Below are positions 63,986-64,000 of a stretch of 64,000 nucleotides of DNA, piece by piece. The notes under the pieces were generated by a model. That model searched no databases. It was not told where the DNA came from and saw only the letters and a list, made by a program, of their open reading frames with translations. The stretch covers positions 3,456,001 through 3,520,000 of the forward strand of contig NZ_CP102428.1 in assembly GCF_024652905.1 (NCBI RefSeq), written 5' to 3'. The position numbers were made by a program, and so were the translations under genes. The stretch is from Pseudomonas oryzihabitans (lineage in GTDB: Bacteria; Pseudomonadota; Gammaproteobacteria; Pseudomonadales; Pseudomonadaceae). Numbering within the stretch: the first letter of the stretch is position 1; the number at the start of each line of letters is the position of its first letter.

Positions 63986-64000
63986 GTACCGACACCTTTG

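Overview
The window is chromosomal DNA of a high-GC gammaproteobacterium of the genus Pseudomonas in the broad sense. Gene order repeatedly matches known Pseudomonas blocks: dadA-ridA-dadX beside pauR and a divergent dadR, bioBFHCD, znuA / zur-znuC-znuB, mexS / mexT-mexEF-oprN, phoPQ, oxyR-recG and rpmB-rpmG. The P. oryzihabitans/psychrotolerans/luteola lineage is a guess from memory. I see no rRNA, tRNA, insertion sequence, prophage or CRISPR array.

Layout. 1-5.4 kb: a chemotaxis receptor cut by the left edge, a flavin reductase-like protein, a secreted protein made of two copies of an unknown domain, and rep helicase. 5.4-9.7 kb: a REP cluster and two secreted glycosidase genes. The larger combines a GH5 domain with an eroded active site, a DUF4214 module and a second TIM-barrel glycosidase domain that is duplicated as a stand-alone neighbour. 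9.8-18.5 kb: amino-acid and polyamine catabolism (pauR, dadX, ridA, dadA, dadR, a pauB4-like oxidase), a methyltransferase and a phospholipase D-type lipoprotein. 18.5-23.5 kb: a 114-bp tandem repeat and the biotin operon. 23.6-33.7 kb: an orphan curlin-repeat protein, a FlgE-like small protein, a second chemotaxis receptor, xpt, two cysteine-cluster proteins, a PBP3 paralogue, a thioesterase and phoPQ. 33.7-38.7 kb: an unusual phoPQ leader region, the zinc-uptake locus, an orphan SsuA-like binding protein and a YciI protein. 39-48.5 kb: a membrane acyltransferase and the complete mexS-mexT-mexEF-oprN efflux locus. 48.5-54.6 kb: a six-gene Mrp-type Na+/H+ antiporter operon. 54.6-64 kb: a peptide-binding protein, rpmB-rpmG, a YbaK-HDOD protein, recG, oxyR, a nucleotide-sugar epimerase-like protein and a GltP-type symporter.

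Together the genes are mostly housekeeping and stress-adaptation functions. The most unusual elements are: (1) four direct GTTCAG repeats with an exact 11-bp period, a -10-like hexamer 11 bp away, and a strong intrinsic terminator about 240 nt downstream but before phoP, which predicts a PhoP-driven small RNA or attenuated leader; (2) the GH5 domain lacking its nucleophile, fused to an apparently intact second glycosidase; (3) the orphan amyloid-type repeat protein; (4) the secreted two-repeat protein of unknown fold; and (5) several palindromic repeat families, one in a 114-bp tandem whose last unit has an inverted centre.

All family assignments come from reading motifs and remembered family features; no database search was run.
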